From an uncultured bacterium (GTDB lineage Bacteria > Bacillota > Clostridia > Lachnospirales > Lachnospiraceae): 5,397 nt of DNA. The first letter of the stretch is position 1. Each line of letters begins with the position of its first letter. Made by a program: the position numbers and the translations under genes. Below, piece by piece: positions 1 through 5,325 of this stretch. The notes under the pieces were generated by a model. That model was not told the DNA's origin. It ran no database searches and saw only the letters and a program-made list of their open reading frames with translations. Where the stretch lies: assembly GCA_905214365.1 (NCBI GenBank), contig CAJMMH010000201.1:1-5397 (forward strand). The letters are read 5' to 3'.

Positions 1-373
1 CTGGTGCGTGGATGGGGACGGAGCGGCGATCATGCATCTTGGCGCGATGGCGGTAATCGGAAAAGCAGCGCCTGATAACCTGATCCATATCATCGTAAAC
101 AATGAAGCACATGAAACCGTTGGAGGAATGCCGACTGCGGCAAAGACAACCGATCTGGCTGCAGCCGCGAAAGCGTGCGGATACCCGTACGCGCAGACGG
201 TAAAGACCGTAGAAGAGCTTGATCAGGCGCTGAAAGCGGCAAAAAGCAGACGGAAGCTTACGATGATTGTTGTCTATTCCGCAATCGGGGCAAGGGAGGA
301 CCTTGGACGCCCGACGACAACAGCGGCACAGAACCGCCAGGGATTTATGGACTATCTTAAGGAGTGCAGATAA
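1..373 (+). CDS. aepY: Phosphonopyruvate decarboxylase, C-terminal part (5'-truncated)
   Basis: The reading frame is open from position 2, so the window cuts the gene and the GTG at 8 is not its start. About 123 residues remain of a family that is usually about 370-390 long. The piece begins in the thiamine-diphosphate/Mg2+ motif (V-D-G-D-G) and reaches the paired Asn (V-N-N-E-A-H) about 26 residues later, the standard spacing of that motif. The following V-G-G-M-P-T, A-K-A-C-G-Y and late G-A-R-E-D-L-G-R-P stretches are what I recognise from phosphonopyruvate decarboxylases. The known reaction turns phosphonopyruvate into phosphonoacetaldehyde plus CO2, the step that pulls phosphonate synthesis forward after PEP mutase. 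A sulfopyruvate decarboxylase is the main alternative, but the LGRP ending favours the phosphonate enzyme. The partner genes, if present, would lie upstream of the window. A terminator follows directly. Confidence 0.85.
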   Translation, partial: WCVDGDGAAIMHLGAMAVIGKAAPDNLIHIIVNNEAHETVGGMPTAAKTTDLAAAAKACGYPYAQTVKTVEELDQALKAAKSRRKLTMIVVYSAIGAREDLGRPTTTAAQNRQGFMDYLKECR

Positions 374-408
374 ACCGCTTGATTTTTGCAGGTAAAAAAG
401 GTATTATG

Positions 409-438
409 ATAGGGCAGGCATTTGTCTGCCCTATTTTT
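409..438 (+). terminator. Intrinsic terminator after aepY
   Basis: The arms ATAGGGCAG (409-417) and CTGCCCTAT (426-434) pair perfectly over 9 bp. Two further inner pairs, one of them G-T, are possible and would leave a short ATTT loop. A run of five T (434-438) follows at once. It ends the phosphonate transcript 36 bases after its stop codon and separates it from the next unit. Confidence 0.9.
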
Positions 439-461
439 CACGCGCCCTCCGCGGGCAGAGG

Positions 462-477
462 ATCCTGCAGGCAGGAT
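462..477. repeat. Short perfect dyad upstream of the small-protein/TPR unit
   Basis: ATCCTGC (462-468) and GCAGGAT (471-477) are perfect inverted copies separated by AG. The element lies between the aepY terminator and the next gene, where the promoter of the 541-2205 unit should be. It could be an operator-like site or a small RNA hairpin with a CAGG loop. No function is shown by the sequence, and a 7+2+7 dyad can occur by chance. Confidence 0.35.
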
Positions 478-518
478 TTGATTACAGACAAAACCGTGTA
501 CACCTGAGGCAGGAGTAC

Positions 519-548
519 ATGAAATCAGCAGGAGGAAAGTATGATTGA
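519..548 (+). other. Possible 9-codon leader minicistron (MKSAGGKYD)
   Basis: An ATG preceded by AGGAG (511-515) opens a 9-codon frame. The frame reads through the ribosome binding site of the next gene and stops at a TGA (546-548) just past that gene's start codon (541). The 3-base spacing from AGGAG to ATG is short, so initiation may be weak or absent. A similar arrangement, with the ATG at the same 22-base distance, precedes spoIIAA. Translation here is inference. Confidence 0.25.
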
Positions 549-678
549 TTTTGAAGAGGAACTTGCGAAGTTCAAGCCAAGCCTTGAAGTAGATGAAACC
601 GAAAAAGCAATTCTCAGCGAGAAAATGACAGATATTACCGATATTCTGGAAGAGCTGATGGAGCAGATGAAAAAGTAA
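541..678 (+). CDS. Small acidic coiled-coil protein, 45 residues, function unknown
   Basis: I do not recognise a family. The frame starts at an ATG with a near-ideal ribosome binding site (AGGAGG at 530-535, 5 bases before the ATG) and ends in TAA 15 bases before the next gene's ATG, so the two are very likely co-transcribed. The product has 14 Asp/Glu against 6 Lys and no Cys, signal peptide or membrane segment. Residues 24-45 look like one amphipathic helix: L25, M29, I32, L36, L39 and M43 fall on a perfect heptad a/d pattern, as in a coiled coil or a docking helix. Pro13 marks a likely break between the N-terminal part and this helix. Its placement suggests a partner or regulator of the TPR membrane protein, but that is inference. 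The good ribosome binding site and operon position are the main reasons to call it a gene. Confidence 0.7.
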   Translation: MIDFEEELAKFKPSLEVDETEKAILSEKMTDITDILEELMEQMKK

Positions 679-693
679 CGGACGGAGGAACCA

Positions 694-2205
694 ATGAAGT
701 GTTATCGTTGTAACTGCAGATTGTCGCCAGACCGGAACGTCTGCCCGAAATGCGGGGCGGATGTGCGCCTGTACCGGAAAATTATTTATACTTCCAATCA
801 GTATTATAATCTGGGACTGGCAAGGGCAAAGGCGAGAGATCTGACTGGAGCTGCAGAGTGTCTGCGCACCAGTCTTCAGCTGTACAAGCGCAACATCAAC
901 GCCAGAAATCTTCTTGGTCTTGTCTATTATGAGATGGGAGAGGCGGCGTTGGCGCTGAAAGAGTGGGTCATCAGCAAGAACTTCCGCCATAGAGGAAATA
1001 TTGCGGATACCTATATTCAGGACATGCGGGATAACCGTCAGGCGCTTGACAGCGCGGATCACAGCGTACGCCGCTTCAATCAGGCGCTGGAGTATGCCAA
1101 GACCGGCTCAAGAGATCTGGCTGTGATTCAGCTGAAAAAGGTAATCGCCGTCAATCCGCGGATGCTGAAGGCGTATCTGCTGCTGGCGCTTCTGTATATG
1201 GAAGACCAGAAGTATGACCAGGCAAGAGCAGTTGTTAAGAAGTGTCTGGAGATTGACCGCGGAAATCCGCAGGCGATGTCCTGGATGCGTGAGCTTTCCA
1301 AGTACCGTTCCAATACGAAGGAAAATATTGGCGTAGCGGGTGAGCTGGAGCGGGAAGAGGTAATCATTCCGGTCCGGATGCGGGATTACGGAAGCTACCT
1401 TTCATGTGCGATGTACATTTTGCTTGGCTTTGTTCTGTCCCTTGGCATTCTGTATTATGTGATTATGCCGGCGAAGGAACAGCAGTATCAGGATGAAAAT
1501 CTTGCGCAGATTCAGGAGTACGAAAACCGCTGTACACAGCTGAACGGAGAAATCTCTGACCTCAACAGCCAGATTGAAAAGCTGCAGGACGATAAGGATG
1601 CGATTTCCAAGGATTTCAGCGATTCATCCGAAGAAGCAGGAGCGCTTCAGGCAGCGTACGCAAGCCTGCTTGAAATGACAAAGTTGTATATTTCCGGTGA
1701 CTATATGAGCTTTGCGGATCAGTTTCCGGAGGTTGACGCGTCGGCAAGCGAGGATGCAACCTATCAGGAAGTATACACTTTGATGAAAGAGGATTACGAT
1801 ACCAATCTGACCAATCGTCTGTATCAGATGGCAGTTGATCTCAGAGAGGTACAGAGCCGCCGCGAGGATGCAATCACTGTCTGCGACAAGATTCTGAGCA
1901 TTGATCCGAATTACGATACTGCGCTTTTCTATAAAGCGCTTTGTTATGAGGAGATCGGCGACCGCAGTACAGCAGCGGGTCTTTATATTCAGTACCTGAC
2001 TGAGTTTGCGTCTGGAAGCTGGGTCGAGGAGATCCGAAACCGCCTTCAGGCATTTGCTCCGGATGTCCTGATGCAGTTTGACAATCCGGCTTCGCAGACG
2101 GAGACTCCGGTACAGGAACCTGTGCAGGCTCCGGCCGAACAGCAGGCTCCGGCTGAGGATGTGCCGTCCTCTGAGGATGCGCAGGCCGAAGCGCCGCAGG
2201 CATAA
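694..2205 (+). CDS. Zinc-ribbon / TPR protein with one central membrane segment, function unknown
   Basis: The start is an ATG with GGAGG at 684-688. The 503 residues show a clear domain order. A zinc-ribbon-like knuckle uses C3-x2-C6 and C17-x2-C20, with an extra C8. TPR-like helical repeats lie at about 34-95 and 125-200, with typical small and aromatic residues and an A-V-N-P turn. A hydrophobic segment at about 236-258 is followed by a likely coiled coil at 262-330 (alternating E/Q/N/L, no Pro). A further TPR-like pair lies at about 388-440 (L-S-I-D-P-N-Y-D-T-A-L). The tail (465-503) is rich in Pro, Ala, Gln and Glu. Basic residues before the membrane segment (R228, R230) suggest the N-terminal half is cytoplasmic and the C-terminal half outside, giving TPRs on both sides of the membrane. 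No catalytic motif is visible. Protein-protein scaffolding in the envelope is the reasonable guess. A sporulation role is suggested only by position, and a terminator separates it from spoIIA. Confidence 0.9.
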   Translation: MKCYRCNCRLSPDRNVCPKCGADVRLYRKIIYTSNQYYNLGLARAKARDLTGAAECLRTSLQLYKRNINARNLLGLVYYEMGEAALALKEWVISKNFRHRGNIADTYIQDMRDNRQALDSADHSVRRFNQALEYAKTGSRDLAVIQLKKVIAVNPRMLKAYLLLALLYMEDQKYDQARAVVKKCLEIDRGNPQAMSWMRELSKYRSNTKENIGVAGELEREEVIIPVRMRDYGSYLSCAMYILLGFVLSLGILYYVIMPAKEQQYQDENLAQIQEYENRCTQLNGEISDLNSQIEKLQDDKDAISKDFSDSSEEAGALQAAYASLLEMTKLYISGDYMSFADQFPEVDASASEDATYQEVYTLMKEDYDTNLTNRLYQMAVDLREVQSRREDAITVCDKILSIDPNYDTALFYKALCYEEIGDRSTAAGLYIQYLTEFASGSWVEEIRNRLQAFAPDVLMQFDNPASQTETPVQEPVQAPAEQQAPAEDVPSSEDAQAEAPQA

Positions 2206-2257
2206 CTGCAGCAGGCAAAGAGTCCTGTGGAGCAGATTCAATGTTATTATTTTTACG

Positions 2258-2299
2258 AAAGAAGACATGCAGAGAAATTATGCAGGTCTTCTTTTTTTT
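2258..2299 (+). terminator. Strong intrinsic terminator between the TPR gene and spoIIA
   Basis: AAAGAAGAC (2258-2266) pairs with GTCTTCTTT (2286-2294). After one A/G mismatch, TGCA pairs with TGCA to lengthen the stem, and the loop is about 9 bases. Eight T follow (2292-2299). It lies 52 bases after the TPR stop codon. It implies that spoIIA has its own promoter in the short stretch 2300-2365, where I could not find a convincing one. Confidence 0.92.
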
Positions 2300-2365
2300 G
2301 TTTCAGAAAGAATGGTACTTGCGGGATCGGGAGTAAAATCAGGAACATCAGGATTCCGGAGGTAC

Positions 2366-2410
2366 ATGATGAAGACAGGAGGAACAGATGGAAATAGAAA
2401 ATCAGGTTAA
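2366..2410 (+). other. Possible 14-codon leader minicistron overlapping the spoIIAA start
   Basis: GGAGG (2358-2362) precedes two adjacent ATG codons (2366 and 2369; the second has the better 6-base spacing). The frame encodes a Gly/Lys-rich peptide of 14 residues, runs across the spoIIAA ribosome binding site and start, and stops with TAA at 2408-2410, 20 bases past the spoIIAA ATG. Ribosomes translating it could keep the spoIIAA start open (translational coupling). It may equally be a by-product of two nearby purine-rich stretches. Confidence 0.3.
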
Positions 2411-2708
2411 GTATGTTTTGTCAGGGAGAAATCTTATTATTCAGCTGCCGGGAGAGGTAGACGATCATACCTGCAAGGGGCTGAGAGAGGAAACGGAGGC
2501 ATATATCAGAAGCCGGCATATCAACCGTCTGATCTTTGATTTTTCAAAGACAGGTTTTATGGACAGCGCAGGCATTGGCGTTCTGCTGAGCCGGTACCGC
2601 CGCATGAAAGAAGTCGGAGGCGATGTCCTGCTGTCCGGAGAGGATGCGTCAGTCCGCAGGCTGCTCCGGATTTCCGGGATCTATCAGATTATGGACAGCA
2701 TCGGGTAA
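2388..2708 (+). CDS. spoIIAA: Anti-sigma F factor antagonist SpoIIAA
   Basis: The product is a 106-residue STAS-domain protein filling the normal length of the family. The ATG is placed by AGGAGG at 2377-2382. The phosphorylation loop reads F-M-D-S60-A-G-I-G; S60 corresponds to Ser58 of the B. subtilis protein, the residue phosphorylated by SpoIIAB. The family often has a second Ser after it, and here it is Ala61. By family knowledge, the unphosphorylated form binds SpoIIAB and frees SigF in the forespore, and the phosphatase SpoIIE regenerates it. The protein is cytoplasmic, with no membrane segment. It is the first gene of the spoIIA operon, with 14 bases to the next ATG. A Spo0A/SigH-controlled promoter would be expected, but I could not identify one. 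Confidence 0.96.
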   Translation: MEIENQVKYVLSGRNLIIQLPGEVDDHTCKGLREETEAYIRSRHINRLIFDFSKTGFMDSAGIGVLLSRYRRMKEVGGDVLLSGEDASVRRLLRISGIYQIMDSIG

Positions 2709-2722
2709 AACAGGAGGGAAAG

Positions 2723-3268
2723 ATGGAGATAGAACAGAAATGCAGAGGAAACAGATTGGAATGTAGAAGGGCGAACAGCCTGGAAAACAGAAGCTGCGGA
2801 ATCTCCGCATGGGAACCAGAAGAGGGCGTGCAGCGGATGGAGCTTCTGATGGAAAGCGATTCCTGCAACGAAGGGTTCGCGCGGATTGCGGTTGCGTCCT
2901 TTATGCTGCGGCTTGATCCAACGTTAGAAGAGACGGACGATGTGAAAACAGCGGTTTCCGAGGCAGTCACCAACGCGGTTATTCACGGATACGCGGACAG
3001 ACGAGGGATGATTCGGATTGCAGCGGCGATTCGGAACAGGCAGATTTCCGTGGTTATCGAGGACTGGGGCTGCGGAATCGCCGATATTGCAAAGGCGATG
3101 GAACCGATGTATTCAGGGGATCCGTCCAGAGAGCGGTCCGGAATGGGCTTCTGCTTTATGGAAGCGTTTATGGATGAGCTGAATGTTGTGTCAGAACCCG
3201 GAAAGGGAACAATTGTACAGATGAAGAAGAAAATTGGCAGGGAGGACAGGGAAGCGCAGGTGGACTGA
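2723..3268 (+). CDS. spoIIAB: Anti-sigma F factor and serine kinase SpoIIAB, with N-terminal extension
   Basis: This is a GHKL-fold kinase that binds SigF and phosphorylates SpoIIAA. The N box is S-E80-A-V-T-N84-A-V-I-H88-G-Y, with E80 the likely catalytic base and N84 the Mg2+ ligand. The G1 box is D114-W-G-C-G118, the ATP-lid/G2 region is E-R-S-G-M-G-F (137-143), and G160-K-G-T closes the fold. R54, in N-E-G-F-A-R, matches Arg20 of the B. subtilis protein, a contact for both SigF and SpoIIAA. The family is usually about 146 residues, whereas this frame has 181. The homologous part starts only at about M39, so 38 residues with C7, C14 and C25 are extra. I chose 2723 because AGGAGG (2712-2717) is ideally placed and leaves a normal 14-base gap. 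Starts at 2837 (M39) or 2849 (M43) would give a family-length protein but would leave a gap of 128 bases or more with weaker sites. Confidence 0.95.
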   Translation: MEIEQKCRGNRLECRRANSLENRSCGISAWEPEEGVQRMELLMESDSCNEGFARIAVASFMLRLDPTLEETDDVKTAVSEAVTNAVIHGYADRRGMIRIAAAIRNRQISVVIEDWGCGIADIAKAMEPMYSGDPSRERSGMGFCFMEAFMDELNVVSEPGKGTIVQMKKKIGREDREAQVD

Positions 3269-3270
3269 GA

Positions 3271-3993
3271 GTGGATTATACGCCGGAATTGATACGTCAG
3301 GCACGGGAGGGCAGCCGGGAGGCGAGAGAGCAGCTGGTGGAGGAAAACATCGGGCTGATCTGGAATGTCGTGCGTCGATTCCTCGGAAGAGGGCAGGAAG
3401 CGGAGGATCTGTTTCAGATCGGATGCATTGGGCTGTTAAAAGCAATCGATCGGTTTGACCTGAATTATGAAGTGCGTTTTTCTACATACGCAGTGCCGAT
3501 GATTATGGGGGAAATCCGGAGATTTCTGCGGGATGACGGGATGATCCGGGTCAGCCGGACTTTGAAAGAGTTGGCGGCCCGGGCGAGGAACGCGGAAGCG
3601 GAATGCCAGAAACAGCTTGGCAGGGACCCGACGATGGATGAACTTGCCGGTATGCTTCAGGTTTCAACGGAGGAACTGGCAGAGGCACTTAGTTCGTCTG
3701 CCGAGGTGGAGAGCCTTCAGAAGATAATTTATCAGGGCGATGGGGATGCGATCCTGCTGATGGATCGTCTGGAGAGCGAGGATCAGGAGCAGGAACGGAT
3801 GCTGAACCACATGGCGCTCAAAAGTGTGATGCGCCAGCTGCAGCCGGATGAACAGAAGATTATCGCACTCCGGTATTATTACGAGCGGACACAGACGCAG
3901 ACCGCAAAAAGTCTTGGAATTTCTCAGGTACAGGTCAGCCGGATCGAGAAAAAGGTACTAGTCAAAATGCGGCAGCTGCTAGAGCGTGTTTGA
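3271..3993 (+). CDS. sigF: RNA polymerase sporulation sigma factor SigF
   Basis: This is a forespore-specific sigma-70-family factor of 240 residues (B. subtilis SigF has 255, with a longer N-terminus). Region 2 (about 26-96) contains the core-binding and -10 recognition sequence D-L-F-Q-I-G-C-I-G-L, then R-F-S-T-Y-A-V-P-M-I and I-R-V-S-R. Region 3 (about 97-150) includes L-G-R-D-P-T. Region 4 (190-237) carries the -35-binding helix-turn-helix L-G-I-S-Q-V-Q-V-S-R-I-E-K-K, which is nearly identical to known SigF/SigG proteins. SigG is the close alternative, but the operon position after spoIIAB settles on SigF. The start is a GTG, only two bases after the spoIIAB stop, with AGGTGG (3258-3263) inside the spoIIAB end, so translation is probably coupled. 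No intrinsic terminator follows, so read-through into spoVAA is possible. Confidence 0.96.
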   Translation: MDYTPELIRQAREGSREAREQLVEENIGLIWNVVRRFLGRGQEAEDLFQIGCIGLLKAIDRFDLNYEVRFSTYAVPMIMGEIRRFLRDDGMIRVSRTLKELAARARNAEAECQKQLGRDPTMDELAGMLQVSTEELAEALSSSAEVESLQKIIYQGDGDAILLMDRLESEDQEQERMLNHMALKSVMRQLQPDEQKIIALRYYYERTQTQTAKSLGISQVQVSRIEKKVLVKMRQLLERV

Positions 3994-4057
3994 AAAAGTC
4001 TTTCTGCAAGATGTGCGTTACAATTTGTGGAAGAGATCCGGGAACATGAAAAAAGAT

Positions 4058-4087
4058 GTATAAAGAAAAACAGGAAAACGCATACTG
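4058..4087 (+). promoter_or_regulatory. Candidate SigG-type promoter for spoVA
   Basis: GTATA (4058-4062) matches the SigG -35 pattern G-H-A-T-R. After an 18-base spacer, CATACTG (4081-4087) matches six of seven positions of the -10 pattern C-A-T-n-H-T-A. Transcription would begin around 4094, giving a leader of about 55 bases before the spoVAA ATG. In B. subtilis the spoVA operon is under SigG control, which makes the placement sensible. The consensus is recalled from B. subtilis, and the match was made by eye. Confidence 0.5.
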
Positions 4088-4107
4088 TCATTAAAAGACA
4101 GATAAGG

Positions 4108-4135
4108 AAGCGGCATGCTTTGGAAAAAGCCGCTT
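4108..4135 (+). repeat. Leader hairpin immediately upstream of the spoVAA ribosome binding site
   Basis: AAGCGGC (4108-4114) and GCCGCTT (4129-4135) pair perfectly over 7 bp around a 14-base A-rich loop. The stem ends two bases before the ribosome binding site GGAGG (4138-4142). It is not followed by a T run, so it is not a standard terminator. It lies in the leader expected from the candidate SigG promoter, where it could affect ribosome access or mRNA stability. Confidence 0.5.
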
Positions 4136-4149
4136 TGGGAGGCACGACC

Positions 4150-4836
4150 ATGAGTGAGACCATATACGTAAAAGCGGATCAGATGATCCGTGCTGTGAAG
4201 CCGGAGATCTGCATCGGAGACCTTGGTGATATCTGGTGTGCGGACCCGGCGATGCTTGCCAGGTGTCGTTCGCTGCGGTTGTTTACGATGTATACAGAGC
4301 GGCGGATCTGCTCCATTGCAGATGTGATTCAGGCAATCAATGGCGTGTATCCGCAGGCTGTGGTAGAGTCAGTCGGTGAGGCGGATTTTATCATTGAGTA
4401 CAAGCCGCAGGCAAATCAGAACCGGAGCCTGGAATGGGTGAAGTTTGCTCTGGTCTGGATTGTTGTTTTCTGCGGGGCAGCATTTGCGATTCTTACATTT
4501 AACGAAGATGTCAGCGTTGCGGCGATCTTTGCTGTGATCCATGAGGCGCTGACCGGAGAGGCAAGAGAGAGACTGACCTGGCTGGAGGGCGGATATGCGC
4601 TGGGGCTAGGCGGTGGAATCCTGATTTTCTACAGTCATCTGACGCGCAGAAAGGAAATTTCTGATCCGACGCCGTTGGATGCGGAAATGCGGGCGTATGA
4701 AAAGGAGCTGTATACGACAATGATCGAAAATGCGGCACGAGAAAAGCAGCAGGAAAAGACCGGCGCATGGGACAATCCGGAGGCATCGAAAAAGAAGTCC
4801 GTGAAAAAACAGGAAAAAGGAAGCAGAGGCGTATGA
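4150..4836 (+). CDS. spoVAA: Stage V sporulation protein AA (SpoVAA)
   Basis: The 228-residue product matches SpoVAA along its length (B. subtilis 206). A soluble N-terminal domain (about 1-90) includes an early I-C-I-G-D-L-G-D-I motif. Membrane segment 1 lies at about 96-117, followed by the conserved F-N-E-D-V-S (117-122). Membrane segment 2 is at about 146-165 (Y-A-L-G-L-G-G-G-I-L-I-F-Y-S-H), then P-T-P-L-D-A-E-M and a charged tail. The last 25 residues, rich in Lys and Glu, exceed the B. subtilis protein. The start at 4150 is set by GGAGG (4138-4142). The frame is open back to 4027, but that part has no ribosome binding site and no family match. The SpoVA proteins reside in the forespore inner membrane and are needed for dipicolinic acid (Ca-DPA) uptake during sporulation and release at germination. 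Individual roles of SpoVAA are not well defined. It overlaps spoVAB in an ATGA. Confidence 0.95.
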   Translation: MSETIYVKADQMIRAVKPEICIGDLGDIWCADPAMLARCRSLRLFTMYTERRICSIADVIQAINGVYPQAVVESVGEADFIIEYKPQANQNRSLEWVKFALVWIVVFCGAAFAILTFNEDVSVAAIFAVIHEALTGEARERLTWLEGGYALGLGGGILIFYSHLTRRKEISDPTPLDAEMRAYEKELYTTMIENAAREKQQEKTGAWDNPEASKKKSVKKQEKGSRGV

Positions 4837-5267
4837 AGGCAGCAGAGACGGTGCTTGAATTGTTTGCCGGGATCTGCGCGGGAGGAGCGGCCGCTGCCGG
4901 GGTATTCGCGCTGATTACAGTGATCGGAATCATTCCGCGGATGGCTGCGCGAAGCCAGACGGCGAGGTGGATCCATGGGTATGAATGGGCGGTGATAGCA
5001 GGCGGAACACTTGGAAATATCTGGTATATGGTGCTGCACCATGCTCCGGACGCGGGAGTCTTTCTGCCATTTGCTGGCGTACTGGAAGCAGTCTTTGGCC
5101 TGGCAGCTGGGGTCTTTATCGGAAGTCTGGTAATGGCACTTGCCGAGATTGTCCAGGTATTTCCGATTATGATACGCCGGACACGGCTCCGTGTCGGTAT
5201 CCGCTTCCTTCCGGCAGCGCTTGCGCTTGGAAAAATGGCGGGCGCGTTCTGGTATTTTCTGCGCTGA
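4833..5267 (+). CDS. spoVAB: Stage V sporulation protein AB (SpoVAB)
   Basis: This is a 144-residue integral membrane protein, the usual length of SpoVAB (B. subtilis 141). Hydrophobic segments lie at about 6-34, 50-68, 75-112 (probably two) and 125-143. Family-like landmarks are G-I-I-P-R (32-36), the Y-E-x-A-V-I stretch after it, A-L-A-E-I-V-Q-V-F-P-I (102-112) and A-L-G-K-M-A-G near the C-terminus. The start was moved in from the longer open frame: the ATG at 4833 overlaps the spoVAA stop (4834-4836), and AAGGAAG (4817-4823) with AGAGG (4825-4829) lies just before it, inside spoVAA. This suggests coupled translation. It acts with the other SpoVA membrane proteins in moving Ca-DPA across the forespore membrane. 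spoVAC, often next, does not begin in the remaining 130 bases. Confidence 0.94.
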   Translation: MKAAETVLELFAGICAGGAAAAGVFALITVIGIIPRMAARSQTARWIHGYEWAVIAGGTLGNIWYMVLHHAPDAGVFLPFAGVLEAVFGLAAGVFIGSLVMALAEIVQVFPIMIRRTRLRVGIRFLPAALALGKMAGAFWYFLR

Positions 5268-5325
5268 GAAGAAAACACGCTCTGCAGAAAAATCAACCGC
5301 AAAGGCAAGTACAGAAAAGACGCTA

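Noticed and set aside
471..499. SigH-like -35 (GCAGGATTT) upstream of the small gene
   Set aside because: The -35 box matches the recalled consensus, but nothing like GAAT sits 11-12 bases after it, so I do not call a promoter.
352..1062. Long open frame on the - strand (236 codons)
   Set aside because: It runs opposite the well-supported small gene and TPR gene, crosses the aepY terminator, and its protein has no recognisable domain; it is a shadow of the + strand coding pattern.
1624..2268. Long open frame on the - strand within the TPR gene (214 codons)
   Set aside because: It is Leu/Arg/Cys-rich low-information translation opposite a clear + strand gene, with no family match.
2282..2313. 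AGG...GAAT pair across the terminator as a SigH promoter for spoIIA
   Set aside because: The spacing is about 16 bases instead of 11-12 and the upstream box lies in the terminator stem.
2348..2374. SigH-like pattern (CAGGATT, about 11 bases, GATGAAG) before spoIIAA
   Set aside because: Transcription would start inside or next to the spoIIAA ribosome binding site, leaving no usable leader.
2078..2410. + strand frame of 110 codons overlapping the TPR gene end and the spoIIAA start
   Set aside because: Its start is an Arg-rich shadow of the Pro/Glu-rich tail of the TPR protein. Only the last 14 codons, after GGAGG, are considered as a possible minicistron.
4027..4149. 41-codon upstream extension of spoVAA from a GTG
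   Set aside because: There is no ribosome binding site at 4027, no family match for the Lys/Arg-rich stretch, and it would contain the candidate promoter and hairpin. The ATG at 4150 has GGAGG and aligns with the SpoVAA N-terminus.
4511..5308. Long open frame on the - strand opposite spoVAA/spoVAB (265 codons)
   Set aside because: It is Pro/Ser/Arg-rich, typical of antisense translation, and both + strand genes are clearly homologous to SpoVA proteins.
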